Assembly (NCBI GenBank): GCA_902560185.1
Contig: CACEKW010000005.1
Span: 1 to 52,904, forward strand
DNA from: an uncultured Pelagibacteraceae bacterium
GTDB taxonomy: Bacteria > Pseudomonadota > Alphaproteobacteria > Pelagibacterales > Pelagibacteraceae
DNA: 52,904 bases
Reading direction: 5' to 3'
The notes under the pieces were generated by a model. The model made no database searches. It saw only the letters and a program-made list of their open reading frames with translations, and was not told the origin of the DNA. Position numbers and translations under genes: made by a program. This document shows, in pieces, positions 34,836 through 43,940 of this stretch (position 1 is its first letter; the number at the start of each line of letters is the position of its first letter).

Positions 34836-35864
34836 ATGAATAAAAATCTATTAACATACAAAAAAAGTGGAGTTGATATTAAGGCTGCAGATAAGTTTAT
34901 AAAATTCATATCTTCGATTTCATCAAAAAAAAAGGGCAAAAAAAAGTTTAATAATATAGGTGGTTTTGGTTCTATAACAAACATTCCCAACTATTTAAAA
35001 AATCCAAAAATTGTAGCATGCACTGATGGAGTTGGTACTAAAATAGAAATAGCAAATCTTTTAAAAAAATTTGATACTATTGGTATCGATTTGGTTGCTA
35101 TGAGTGTAAATGATTTAATAGTCCAAGGTGCGACCCCCCTTTTTTTCTTAGATTATATTTCGATAAACAAAATTAATTTACCAAAACTAAAATCAATTAT
35201 TAAAGGAATTGTTAAAGGATGTAATTTATCTGGTTGTGATTTAGTTGGTGGTGAAACAGCTGAAATGCCCGGTACATATGAAAAAAATAAATTTGATATT
35301 GCCGGTTTTGCAGTTGGATTAGTTGAACAAAAAAAAATTTTAAACAAAAATGATATCAAAGAAAATAACCTTATATTAGCAATTCCATCAAGTGGCTTAC
35401 ATTCAAATGGTTACTCATTAGTTAGAAATATTATTAAAAAAAAAAATATAGCAATCAATAAAAATATTTTTTTAAAAAAAGAGTTACTTAAACCTACAAA
35501 GATTTATGTTAAAGAAATTCTAAGTCTAATTAACAAGAAACTAATAAATGGTTGTGCCAATATTACTGGTGGAGGTTTACCAGACAATATCAAAAGAGTT
35601 ATCCCAAATAATCTTTGTGCAGAAATTGATTTAGAAAAGATACAGCCACTTAAAATCTTTAAATGGTTAAAAAAAAATGATGTAAATGACTTCGAAATGT
35701 TACAAACTTTTAATTGTGGTGTTGGTTTTTGTTTAATTATAAATCCTAAAAATTTAAAAAAAATTAGTAAATATTTTTCTAAAGATTACAAACCTTATGT
35801 GATTGGCAAAATATCAAAAAATTCAAAAAAAATAAAATTGAATGGTAAAATTAATTGGTCCTAA
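34836..35864 (+). CDS. purM: phosphoribosylformylglycinamidine cyclo-ligase
   Basis: This 342-residue AIR synthetase is an ATP-dependent purine-pathway enzyme. It shows the family's N-terminal YKKSGVDIKAADKFI, then GGFGSI, the core ACTDGVGTKIEIA and GIDLVAMSVNDLIVQGA, VGGETAEMPGTY, and a C-terminal half with SGLHSNGYSLVR and NITGGGLPDNIKRV. Length is normal. It overlaps purN by 23 bases, so the two are coupled. Its ATG is 11 bp from the DUF2066 start on the other strand. Confidence 0.97.
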   Translation: MNKNLLTYKKSGVDIKAADKFIKFISSISSKKKGKKKFNNIGGFGSITNIPNYLKNPKIVACTDGVGTKIEIANLLKKFDTIGIDLVAMSVNDLIVQGATPLFFLDYISINKINLPKLKSIIKGIVKGCNLSGCDLVGGETAEMPGTYEKNKFDIAGFAVGLVEQKKILNKNDIKENNLILAIPSSGLHSNGYSLVRNIIKKKNIAINKNIFLKKELLKPTKIYVKEILSLINKKLINGCANITGGGLPDNIKRVIPNNLCAEIDLEKIQPLKIFKWLKKNDVNDFEMLQTFNCGVGFCLIINPKNLKKISKYFSKDYKPYVIGKISKNSKKIKLNGKINWS

Positions 35865-36426
35865 AAAAGTAAGAACTGCGGTTTTTATTTCTGGCACAGG
35901 AAGTAATTTAAAAAGTCTAATAAAATTTTCTTTAAAAAAAGTTTCTCCAATTGAAGTTAATTTAATTGTTTCGAATAATGTCAAAGCAAAAGGGCTTAAA
36001 TTTGCAAAACTATATAAGATTAAAAAAAAAGTTTATAATTATAAAGAAAAGAAAGTCTCAGAAAAAAGAATATTAAAAGACCTTAAGTTAAATGACATTA
36101 AACTAATATGTCTCGCGGGGTTTATGAAAATTTTATCTAAAGATTTTATAAGGAAGTTTAAAGGAAAAATTTTGAACATACATCCCTCTTTATTACCAAA
36201 ATACAAAGGATTAAACACACACTATAGAGCAATTCAAAACAAAGAAAAATACTCAGGATGTACAGTGCATTTAGTAAACTCAAAACTTGACTCAGGAAAA
36301 ATAATTCTTCAAAAAAAAGTTAAATTATCAAAAAAAGAAACACCCTCATCTCTTCAAAAGAAAATATTAAAACATGAACATATTTTATATCCAAGAGCTA
36401 TAAGGAAGATATTTGTTAGTCTTTAA
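35842..36426 (+). CDS. purN: phosphoribosylglycinamide formyltransferase
   Basis: This 194-residue enzyme transfers a formyl group from 10-formyl-THF to GAR in purine synthesis. Conserved parts are the phosphate loop VFISGTGSNLKSLI, ICLAGFMKILS, the catalytic Asn/His block LNIHPSLLPKYKG and SGCTVHLVNSKLDSGKIILQ with the active-site Asp. The start ATG lies inside the last 23 bases of purM, the only plausible start. Its 3' end overlaps the convergent ndk gene by 11 bases. Confidence 0.95.
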   Translation: MVKLIGPKKVRTAVFISGTGSNLKSLIKFSLKKVSPIEVNLIVSNNVKAKGLKFAKLYKIKKKVYNYKEKKVSEKRILKDLKLNDIKLICLAGFMKILSKDFIRKFKGKILNIHPSLLPKYKGLNTHYRAIQNKEKYSGCTVHLVNSKLDSGKIILQKKVKLSKKETPSSLQKKILKHEHILYPRAIRKIFVSL

Positions 36427-36826
36427 AGAAAAAATCAATTTCAATTTTTGCATTTTCAACACTATCAGAACCATGTACTGAGTTTTTATCTATAGAAATG
36501 CCATATTTTTTCCTGATTGTTCCTTCCTCAGCATCTTTAGGGTTAGTTGCTCCCATTAATTTTCTATTGTCAGCCACAGCGTTTTTTTTCTCAAGTATCA
36601 TTGCAACAATAGGGCCTGATGATAGATATGAACATAAGTCATTATAAAACGGTTTCGTTTCATGAACTTTATAAAACTTTTCAGCCTCTGATTTTTCTAT
36701 CTGAATTTTTTTTTCTTTAAATATGTTAAATCCGTTTTTTATAAACAATTGTTTGATTTCATTATCCAGGTTTCTTTCTACTGCATCTGGTTTAATTATT
36801 GATAAAGTTTGTTCAGTGTCACTCAT
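36416..36826 (-). CDS. ndk: nucleoside diphosphate kinase
   Basis: This 136-residue enzyme equilibrates nucleoside tri- and diphosphates. The phosphohistidine is His118 in NSVHGSDS, and the N-terminal TLSIIKPDAVERN, the RKLMGATNPKDAEEGTIRKKYG block and a normal length are present. I chose the ATG at 36826, which overlaps the pepA stop by eight bases; a GTG/ATT-rich extension to 36838 would lie inside pepA and is not expected. It is coupled to pepA and convergent with purN, overlapping it by 11 bases. Confidence 0.96.
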   Translation of the reverse strand: MSDTEQTLSIIKPDAVERNLDNEIKQLFIKNGFNIFKEKKIQIEKSEAEKFYKVHETKPFYNDLCSYLSSGPIVAMILEKKNAVADNRKLMGATNPKDAEEGTIRKKYGISIDKNSVHGSDSVENAKIEIDFFFKD

Positions 36827-38288
36827 AATAATCTTCAATTAGTTGATTTAATAATCTAACTCCAAATCCAGTTGCACCCTCAGAGTTTAAGGCACCTCCA
36901 TATTTTGAAAATGCCATACCTGCAATATCTAAATGTGCCCAAGGTGTTTTATTAAGAATGAATCTCTGTAAAAATTGTGCTGCTGTAGTTGAGCCAGCCC
37001 CTCCAACATAATTAATATTTTGCATATCAGCATTTTTAGAATCTATTAATTTATCATAGTTTCTATCAAGTGGCATTCTCCATACCCTTTCTCCAACTTT
37101 CTGACCTACATCAAACAATTGTTTGGACAACTTATCGTTATTTGAAAAAAGTCCTGCAAATTCAGAACCTAAAGAAACTATAATTGCTCCTGTTAAAGTT
37201 GCTAAATCAACAATAAATTCAGGCTTATATTTTTTTTCTGTATAGGTAAGCGCATCTGCTAAAACTAATCTTCCTTCAGCATCTGTATTCAAAACTTCGA
37301 TTGTCTTACCACTATAAGATTTCACTATATCACCAGGTCTTTGGGCGTTACCACCTGGCATATTTTCTACTAAACCAACAACTCCAATTGCATTTATCTT
37401 TGCTTTCCTTAATGCAAGATTTTTCATCAAACCTACAACAACTGCAGAACCAGCCATATCATAAGTCATATCTTCCATAAATTTTGCAGGCTTAAGAGAA
37501 ATACCGCCGGTATCAAAACATACTCCTTTTCCAACAAATGCTAAGGGTTTCTTTTTTGATCTTGAGCCTTTCCACTCTAAAGTAACAAGATAAGATCCTC
37601 TTATGCTACCTTGTCCTACGCCTAGAAGTGCATTCATACCAAGCTTTTTTAACTTTTTCTTGTCAAAAACATTTACTTTAAGACCAAATTTTCTAAGCTG
37701 TAATAATCTTTTTGCATACTCATCTGGATGAAGGATATTTCCTGGTTCTGAAACAAGATCTTTTGTTAAATTTGTACCTTCAATTAGTGACCTATACTTC
37801 TTATTTCTATTGAATTGGAAAGTTTTGTTTTTGTTTAAGACCTCTATATCAAATTTTTTTTCTTTTCTTTTAGATTTATATTTATTAAATTCGTATGATT
37901 TTAATCGAAGACCTTGTGCGAATTGATCAAAAAAGAATTTATTTTTAGGAAAAGTGCTTTTTATATTTTGTTCATAAAAAGTTGTTTTTAAATACAAATT
38001 TGATTTTAAATACACATAAAATTCAGCTCCAATTTTTTCAATGTCAAATGGAGATTGACTATCTTTAACTTTTATCAAAATAACTTTTTGCGAAGCATTT
38101 ATATCTAGTGATAAAAAATTCTTATCATTTAATTCATTTGAACTAAGTGACTGATTTATAAAACTAGAAAATTTAGATATTGGAAGTTTGCCTATATCAT
38201 TTATTTTAAAATTTTTATTGGTAAAAAAAACATGATTTTTTACTGATTTTTGATTTAAACTATTTTTAACACTTATTTTTATTGACAT
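36819..38288 (-). CDS. pepA: leucyl aminopeptidase (M17 family)
   Basis: This 489-residue cytosolic M17 aminopeptidase releases N-terminal amino acids with two metal ions. The catalytic half shows KGVCFDTGGISLKP, DMTYDMAGSAVVVG and the family signature NTDAEGRL (334-341), with WRMPL and IAGMAFSKYGGA further on. The N-terminal half is diverged and very Lys/Asn-rich. It is divergent from lptF with about 80 bp between, the same arrangement as pepA and lptFG in enterobacteria. ndk follows with an overlap. Confidence 0.95.
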   Translation of the reverse strand: MSIKISVKNSLNQKSVKNHVFFTNKNFKINDIGKLPISKFSSFINQSLSSNELNDKNFLSLDINASQKVILIKVKDSQSPFDIEKIGAEFYVYLKSNLYLKTTFYEQNIKSTFPKNKFFFDQFAQGLRLKSYEFNKYKSKRKEKKFDIEVLNKNKTFQFNRNKKYRSLIEGTNLTKDLVSEPGNILHPDEYAKRLLQLRKFGLKVNVFDKKKLKKLGMNALLGVGQGSIRGSYLVTLEWKGSRSKKKPLAFVGKGVCFDTGGISLKPAKFMEDMTYDMAGSAVVVGLMKNLALRKAKINAIGVVGLVENMPGGNAQRPGDIVKSYSGKTIEVLNTDAEGRLVLADALTYTEKKYKPEFIVDLATLTGAIIVSLGSEFAGLFSNNDKLSKQLFDVGQKVGERVWRMPLDRNYDKLIDSKNADMQNINYVGGAGSTTAAQFLQRFILNKTPWAHLDIAGMAFSKYGGALNSEGATGFGVRLLNQLIEDYYE

Positions 38289-38368
38289 TTTTTATATATA
38301 TGTACTTTGGGTTGTATTTAAATTGAACTAATAGTTGAAAATATATAAATGTATTTTGATAGATTTCA

Positions 38369-39505
38369 ATGAAAAAAATATTATTTCGAAAACTTCTTTT
38401 TGATTGTCTAATATTTTTTACGATAACTCTTTTTTCTTCAAGCCTAATAATATGGGTATTTCAGGCTGTTAATTTTCTGGATATAATAGTTGAGGATGGA
38501 CGAAATTATTTAGTTTATTTGAATTTTTCCCTATTAAATTTTCCAAAAGTAATAACTAAATTGGTTCCATTTGTATTATTTTTAAGCTTTCTTTATATAA
38601 TTGGGAAATATGAATTTAAAAATGAATTAATTATTTTTTGGAACTTTGGAATAAATAAAATTGAACTTATAAATTTTTTTATAAAATTTTCTTTTTTCAT
38701 AATGTTGTTTCAAATATTTCTTACAGCTGTTATTGTACCAAAAAGTCAAGACCTAGCTAGATCATTCTTAAGATCATCATCAATTAATTATTTGGAAAAT
38801 TTTATCAAACCAAGGATATTTAATGACGCTGTAAAAGATTTAACAATTTATAGTAATTCAAAAGATGAATTTGGAAATTTAAAAGAAATTTATCTAAAAA
38901 AAGGATCTGGAGAAAATTTTCAAATAACTTTTGCAAAAGAGGGAAGATTTAAACAGATAGGTAAAAATCAATTTTTAGAATTGAATTTTGGAGAGACAAT
39001 TAGTGTAATAAACAACAAAATTACAAATTTTAAATTTAAAAAAACTGATTTTAATTTAAATAATTTCGACGATAATTTAACTACTTACAAAAAAACCCAA
39101 GAGGTAGCCACAATAGATCTTATTAAATGTTACCATAACTTAATGAATTTCAGCATTCTCAAAATTGACAAGAATTTTAAAGTTGAAAATTGTAAGGTTG
39201 ATAATATTGATAACATAATTAAGGAGTTATATAAAAGATTAATAATCCCATTGTATATTCCTGTATTAATACTCGTGTCTTTGTTGCTAATATTTAAATC
39301 CAAAGAGAATACAAATTATTCAAGATACAGAGCCCTGATTTTTTTAATCGGTTTTAGCACAATTATTCTTTCAGAAATGACAATAAGATTAATTAATGCA
39401 GATTTTATAAAAAATATTAAATTTTTCATTATACCTATAATTTTACTTATAAGTCTTTATTCAAATTACTTAATGCAATTTAAGAATATAAAAAAAACAA
39501 AATGA
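38369..39505 (+). CDS. lptF: LPS export permease LptF
   Basis: This 378-residue inner-membrane protein of the YjgP/YjgQ family has three helices at each end and a periplasmic beta-jellyroll domain between them (about 125-275). The block PKVITKLVPFVLFLSFLYIIG in helix two is typical, as is the loop with ISVINNKITNFKF. With LptG it forms the ABC permease that lifts lipopolysaccharide out of the membrane, powered by LptB (not here). It is the first gene of a coupled run lptF-lptG-lptD-surA-pdxA-rsmA. Its stop overlaps the lptG ATG by four bases. Which of the pair is F and which G is judged by order and is less certain. Confidence 0.9.
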   Translation: MKKILFRKLLFDCLIFFTITLFSSSLIIWVFQAVNFLDIIVEDGRNYLVYLNFSLLNFPKVITKLVPFVLFLSFLYIIGKYEFKNELIIFWNFGINKIELINFFIKFSFFIMLFQIFLTAVIVPKSQDLARSFLRSSSINYLENFIKPRIFNDAVKDLTIYSNSKDEFGNLKEIYLKKGSGENFQITFAKEGRFKQIGKNQFLELNFGETISVINNKITNFKFKKTDFNLNNFDDNLTTYKKTQEVATIDLIKCYHNLMNFSILKIDKNFKVENCKVDNIDNIIKELYKRLIIPLYIPVLILVSLLLIFKSKENTNYSRYRALIFLIGFSTIILSEMTIRLINADFIKNIKFFIIPIILLISLYSNYLMQFKNIKKTK

Positions 39506-40575
39506 ATACATACACAAAATTCTTAATTAGAACTTACATAATGTCTTTCTTAAATGTTTTTTTTATCTTTTTTTGTCTAATATATATACTTAATCTACTG
39601 ACAGAGTTGGAATTTTTTAAAAAGTTTGATGTTAATGCTTATTTTCCACTTTATTTATCCCTTATAAATACACCAATGTTTGTTTTTGAGATGTTTCCGT
39701 TTATTTTTTTAATTTCAACACAATTTTTTTTTAATACTCTTTTTACAGACAATGAGATGAACATTTTTAAATACTCTGGGCTTAAAAATACAAAAATATT
39801 TTCTATCCTAGCTGTAACAACATTTTTTATTGGTATTATAATAGTTTCTATTTTTTATAATTTATCCTCTAATTTAAAAAATTTATATTTAGGATTAAAA
39901 TCAAATTATACTGAGGATAAAAAATATCTGGCAGTAATCACAAACAATGGTTTATGGATTAAAGACATATATGAAGAGAATATATTAATGATAAATGCTA
40001 GCTCATTTAATAATAATGAACTTATTAATACTTATATTTCCGAATTTGATAAGGATTTCAAAATTATAAGAAATATTAAAAGTCGAAAAGTTGATATTAC
40101 TAACAAGGAATGGATAATAAAAGATGCTGAAATTTATATTCAAAATAGTAAAAAAACTGTTAATAACCTCAAATTTAGAACTAATTTTGATTATAAATTA
40201 ATACAAAACCTATTTTCAAATATGTCCTCTTTATCCTTCATTGAATTACTTGAAATGAGAAAAAATTACAAAAAACTTAATTATTCCTTAACGGAAATAG
40301 ATCAACAATTGTTGAAATTGATCTTTTTTCCTTTTTATTTCATTTTGATGTTTATTTTTGCTGCAATAATTATGATGAATACAAAAACTTTTAAAAGCAA
40401 AAGTCTAAAAATCACTATTGGTCTTTTTTTGTCAGTAATAATTTACTATATCAATAATTTTTTTTATATTCTTGGTACTTCTGAAAAAATAAATGTACTA
40501 AGTTCTATCATAATACCACTAATAATTCTATCAAGTATAAATTTTTTGTTCATGAGAAACATAGATGATAAATAA
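39502..40575 (+). CDS. lptG: LPS export permease LptG
   Basis: This 357-residue second YjgP/YjgQ permease pairs with LptF. It has six predicted membrane helices, with the periplasmic domain between helices three and four (about 130-255, with LAVITNNGLWIKDIYEENIL). The conserved FEMFPFIFLISTQFFFNTLF segment is in helix two. It overlaps lptF by four bases and lptD by 11 bases, so production of the inner-membrane and outer-membrane parts of the LPS bridge is linked. No lptA or lptC is in this run. Confidence 0.9.
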   Translation: MNTYTKFLIRTYIMSFLNVFFIFFCLIYILNLLTELEFFKKFDVNAYFPLYLSLINTPMFVFEMFPFIFLISTQFFFNTLFTDNEMNIFKYSGLKNTKIFSILAVTTFFIGIIIVSIFYNLSSNLKNLYLGLKSNYTEDKKYLAVITNNGLWIKDIYEENILMINASSFNNNELINTYISEFDKDFKIIRNIKSRKVDITNKEWIIKDAEIYIQNSKKTVNNLKFRTNFDYKLIQNLFSNMSSLSFIELLEMRKNYKKLNYSLTEIDQQLLKLIFFPFYFILMFIFAAIIMMNTKTFKSKSLKITIGLFLSVIIYYINNFFYILGTSEKINVLSSIIIPLIILSSINFLFMRNIDDK

Positions 40576-42994
40576 AACTTTAATATTCTTTTCAATTTTA
40601 TTTCATTTAATTTCATTTAATCTTTATGCTAACGAGCAACTTAGTTTTGATGTGACTGAAATAGAAATATTAGATGGAGGGGATAGAATAATTGGTAAAA
40701 ATAGAGGTGTTATAAAATCTAATGATGGAATAGTTATTGAGGCAGATGAATTTGAATTTAATAAAATCAAAAATATTCTTCAGGCTAAAGGAAATATATT
40801 AATTGAAGACGAAATAAATAAATACAATTTTTCAGCACAGAATATCATATATAATATTAATGAGGAGAGGATAGAGCTTAAAGGAAAAGCAGAAGCATCG
40901 ATTGATAATAATTATAAATTTAGCTCTCAAAATATCATTATTCTGAGAAATGACATGATAATCAGTTCTGATTTAGGAGTAACAATTTTAGATAATATTA
41001 ATCAGACAAGATACGAAATTGGAAAATTCAGTTACTCACTTAAAGAAGAAACATTAAAAGGTGAAAAAATTTTTATTCATACAAAATATAACCAGCCCTT
41101 CAGTGATAAATATTTTTTTAAAAGTGGAATTTTTAATCTTAAAAATCAAAGTTATATTGCCCAAGACATAAATATAAATTTTAAAAAAGATTTATTTGGT
41201 AATAAAAATAATGATCCAAGATTTAAAGGACTTTCTTCTTCAAGTAAAGATGGTATCACAACAATAAATAAAGGTGTGTTCACTAGTTGTAAAAAAAATG
41301 ATAGCTGTCCACCATGGACTATTCAAGCTGATAAAATTACCTACGACCAAAATAAAAAACAAATTAATTATGATAATGCTTTTGTAAAAATTTATGATAT
41401 TCCTGTTTTATATTTTCCAAAATTTTTTCATCCAGGTCCATCAGTCAAAAGACAAACGGGTTTTTTGGTACCTCATATAAATAATTCAAATATTTTAGGC
41501 TCTTCTTTGCAAATACCATATTTTTATGCTCTCTCAAATAATCAAGACTTTACATTTAAACCGACACTTTTTGATAAAAATATTTTTATGTTTCAAAATG
41601 AATATAGACAACAAAATAAAAATTCATATTTTATTGCTGATCTTAATATTGTGGATAACTATAAATCAAAAAAATCAAAAGAAAAAAATACATTAACACA
41701 TTTATTTTCAAAATTTCAGTTAGATTTAAATTTTGAAAGCTTTATCGAAAGTTCATTAGATTTTTCATTTCAAAAAGTAAATAATGATACATATCTGAAA
41801 GTCTTTGACACAAATTTAGTAAATACAGACCTAAAGCCTGACAACTTCGATACTTTAACTTCTGATATAGATTTAAATCTTGAAAATGAAAATTTTTCGT
41901 TAAATACAGGCTTCACTGCCTATGAAAATCTGTCAAAGCGTAATAGTGATCGTTATCAATACGTTTTACCCTACTACGATTTCTCAAGAAGTTTCTTTAA
42001 AAACAACAATTTTGCTTCTTTTAATTTTATTTCTCAAGGAGATAATATTTTAAAAGACACCAATAGTCTGAGATCTAGAATGATTAATAATTTAGATATT
42101 CAAAGTTATGGCTATTTTAGTGAAATTGGATTTAAAAATAATTTGAATTACTATCTTAAAAATACAATTTCAGCAGGTAAAAATAACACGGAGTATGATT
42201 CTAGTCCGCATGTAAAATTCATGAATATATTTGAGTTAGTTTCAAGTCTTCCACTTATTAGTATTGGTGATAACTACTCAAATTACCTGGATCCAAAAAT
42301 ATCTTTAAGAATTAATCCATCGAAAATGAAAAGTTACAAAAATGAAAATAGACAAATTAGAAATGATAACTTATTTGATATTAACAGACTAGGTCTAATC
42401 GATACACTTGAGTCTGGGAACAACTTAACTTTAGGATTAGATTTTAAAAGAGAAAATATTGATAATATTAATAAATATTTTGAATTTAAAATTGGTAAGG
42501 TTTTAAGGACAAAAACTAATAGCAACTTACCATCAAACAGTACACTTGATAAAAAGAACTCAAACTATTTTGGGAAAGTAACAAATACTCTTAATGATAA
42601 CATTAATTTGAATTATGAATTTTCTATTAATCATGATCTAGATGAGATTCAATATAGTTCATTAAGTACGACTATTAAGAAAAATAATTTTGTCACTACT
42701 TTTAACTATATAGAGGAAGAAGGTGAGGTAGGGAGTGCAAACATTCTAGAAAATGTAACAACTTTTAATTTTAATGATCAAAATTTTATAACATTTAAGA
42801 CAAGGGAAAATAAAGAAATAGATTTAACCGAATATTATGATCTAATATATGAATATAAGAATGATTGTCTTGTTGCAGGCGTAAAATATAACAAAACATT
42901 TTATAAAGATAGAGACTTAGAACCAAGTGAAGATTTTATGTTTAGCATAAAATTAGTTCCTTTGACTGCAGTAGAACAGAAATTTTCTAATTAA
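40565..42994 (+). CDS. lptD: LPS-assembly outer-membrane protein LptD
   Basis: This 809-residue outer-membrane barrel inserts LPS into the outer leaflet. A signal peptide (cleavage near YA, residue 22) is followed by an N-terminal OstA-like jellyroll (about 30-200: IEADEFEFNKIKNILQAKGN) and a beta barrel with many aromatic-rich strands. The barrel's conserved start, GVFTSCKKNDSCPPWTIQADKITYD, contains a Cys pair, and DIPVLYFPKFFHPGP follows. The pair SxCKKNDSCP lies where LptD has disulfides, though one pair is less than in E. coli. It sits between lptG (overlap) and surA (4-bp gap). Confidence 0.93.
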   Translation: MINKTLIFFSILFHLISFNLYANEQLSFDVTEIEILDGGDRIIGKNRGVIKSNDGIVIEADEFEFNKIKNILQAKGNILIEDEINKYNFSAQNIIYNINEERIELKGKAEASIDNNYKFSSQNIIILRNDMIISSDLGVTILDNINQTRYEIGKFSYSLKEETLKGEKIFIHTKYNQPFSDKYFFKSGIFNLKNQSYIAQDININFKKDLFGNKNNDPRFKGLSSSSKDGITTINKGVFTSCKKNDSCPPWTIQADKITYDQNKKQINYDNAFVKIYDIPVLYFPKFFHPGPSVKRQTGFLVPHINNSNILGSSLQIPYFYALSNNQDFTFKPTLFDKNIFMFQNEYRQQNKNSYFIADLNIVDNYKSKKSKEKNTLTHLFSKFQLDLNFESFIESSLDFSFQKVNNDTYLKVFDTNLVNTDLKPDNFDTLTSDIDLNLENENFSLNTGFTAYENLSKRNSDRYQYVLPYYDFSRSFFKNNNFASFNFISQGDNILKDTNSLRSRMINNLDIQSYGYFSEIGFKNNLNYYLKNTISAGKNNTEYDSSPHVKFMNIFELVSSLPLISIGDNYSNYLDPKISLRINPSKMKSYKNENRQIRNDNLFDINRLGLIDTLESGNNLTLGLDFKRENIDNINKYFEFKIGKVLRTKTNSNLPSNSTLDKKNSNYFGKVTNTLNDNINLNYEFSINHDLDEIQYSSLSTTIKKNNFVTTFNYIEEEGEVGSANILENVTTFNFNDQNFITFKTRENKEIDLTEYYDLIYEYKNDCLVAGVKYNKTFYKDRDLEPSEDFMFSIKLVPLTAVEQKFSN

Positions 42995-42998
42995 CGAG

Positions 42999-43940
42999 AT
43001 GTTTTTAAAAAAAAAATTAAAAGTATTTTCTATATTATTATCATTAGTATTTTACTTCCAAACTTTGAACGCTATTGAAAATAAAATATTATTTAAAATT
43101 GATAATGAGATAGTTACTACACTGGATATTTATGAAGAAATAAAATTTTTACAAGCATTTAATCCAGAAGTAAATAGTTTGGATGAAAAAGAGTTATTTG
43201 AAATTTCTAAAAATTCTATTCAAAAAAATATAATCAAAAAAATTGAATTGAATAAATTTGTTGAAGAATTAAAAGTTAATGACCAATTTCTTTCAAAACT
43301 AATTGTAAATAAATATTCTAAAATTGGAATAGATTCACTAGAAGAATTTGAGGCTTTTTTAAAGGAAAAAAATTTAGATGTTAAATTGATAAAAGAAAAA
43401 TTTTATATAGAATTAATATGGAATGATTACATATATAAAAAATTTTATAATAAAGTTATTATTGATAAAGAAAAAATAAAAAAAGAAATATTAAGTAATC
43501 CTAAGCAAGAAAATCAAAGAGAACTTCTTCTTTCTGAGATAAACTTTAGTGTTACGAGCAAAATTGATTTTGAAAATAAATATAAAAAGATTCTTTCAGA
43601 CCTTAAAAAAATAGGTTTCAAGAAAACTGCAATGATATATAGTAATTCTGAAACTGCATCTAATGGTGGGCTTATTGGATGGGTTAAAGAAGATAACTTA
43701 AATTTAACAATTAAAAAAATAATTTCTAATTTAAAAATTGGACAAGTTTCAAAACCAATCAGAACAACATCAGGATTTATTATCCTTAAAATTGAAGATG
43801 AGAAAGAATATTCAACTAGTTTTAATATAGATGAAAAAATTGAAGAAATTATAAAATATAAAACAAATGATCAACTTTCTCAATTTTCTAATATGTATTT
43901 TAATAAAATTAAAAAAAACTCAATTATAAATGACTTATAA
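42999..43940 (+). CDS. surA: SurA-like periplasmic peptidyl-prolyl isomerase
   Basis: This 313-residue periplasmic chaperone resembles SurA, which escorts outer-membrane proteins such as LptD. A signal peptide ends near LNA (residue 25). The N-terminal chaperone region follows (VTTLDIYEEIKFLQAFNP). Only one parvulin domain is visible (about 175-280: SNSETASNGGLIGWV, IGQVSKPIRTTSGFIILKI), whereas E. coli SurA has two and about 428 residues. It lies between lptD and pdxA, overlapping the latter by 11 bases, the order familiar from enterobacteria. The symbol rests on that synteny and on the domain. Confidence 0.88.
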   Translation: MFLKKKLKVFSILLSLVFYFQTLNAIENKILFKIDNEIVTTLDIYEEIKFLQAFNPEVNSLDEKELFEISKNSIQKNIIKKIELNKFVEELKVNDQFLSKLIVNKYSKIGIDSLEEFEAFLKEKNLDVKLIKEKFYIELIWNDYIYKKFYNKVIIDKEKIKKEILSNPKQENQRELLLSEINFSVTSKIDFENKYKKILSDLKKIGFKKTAMIYSNSETASNGGLIGWVKEDNLNLTIKKIISNLKIGQVSKPIRTTSGFIILKIEDEKEYSTSFNIDEKIEEIIKYKTNDQLSQFSNMYFNKIKKNSIINDL

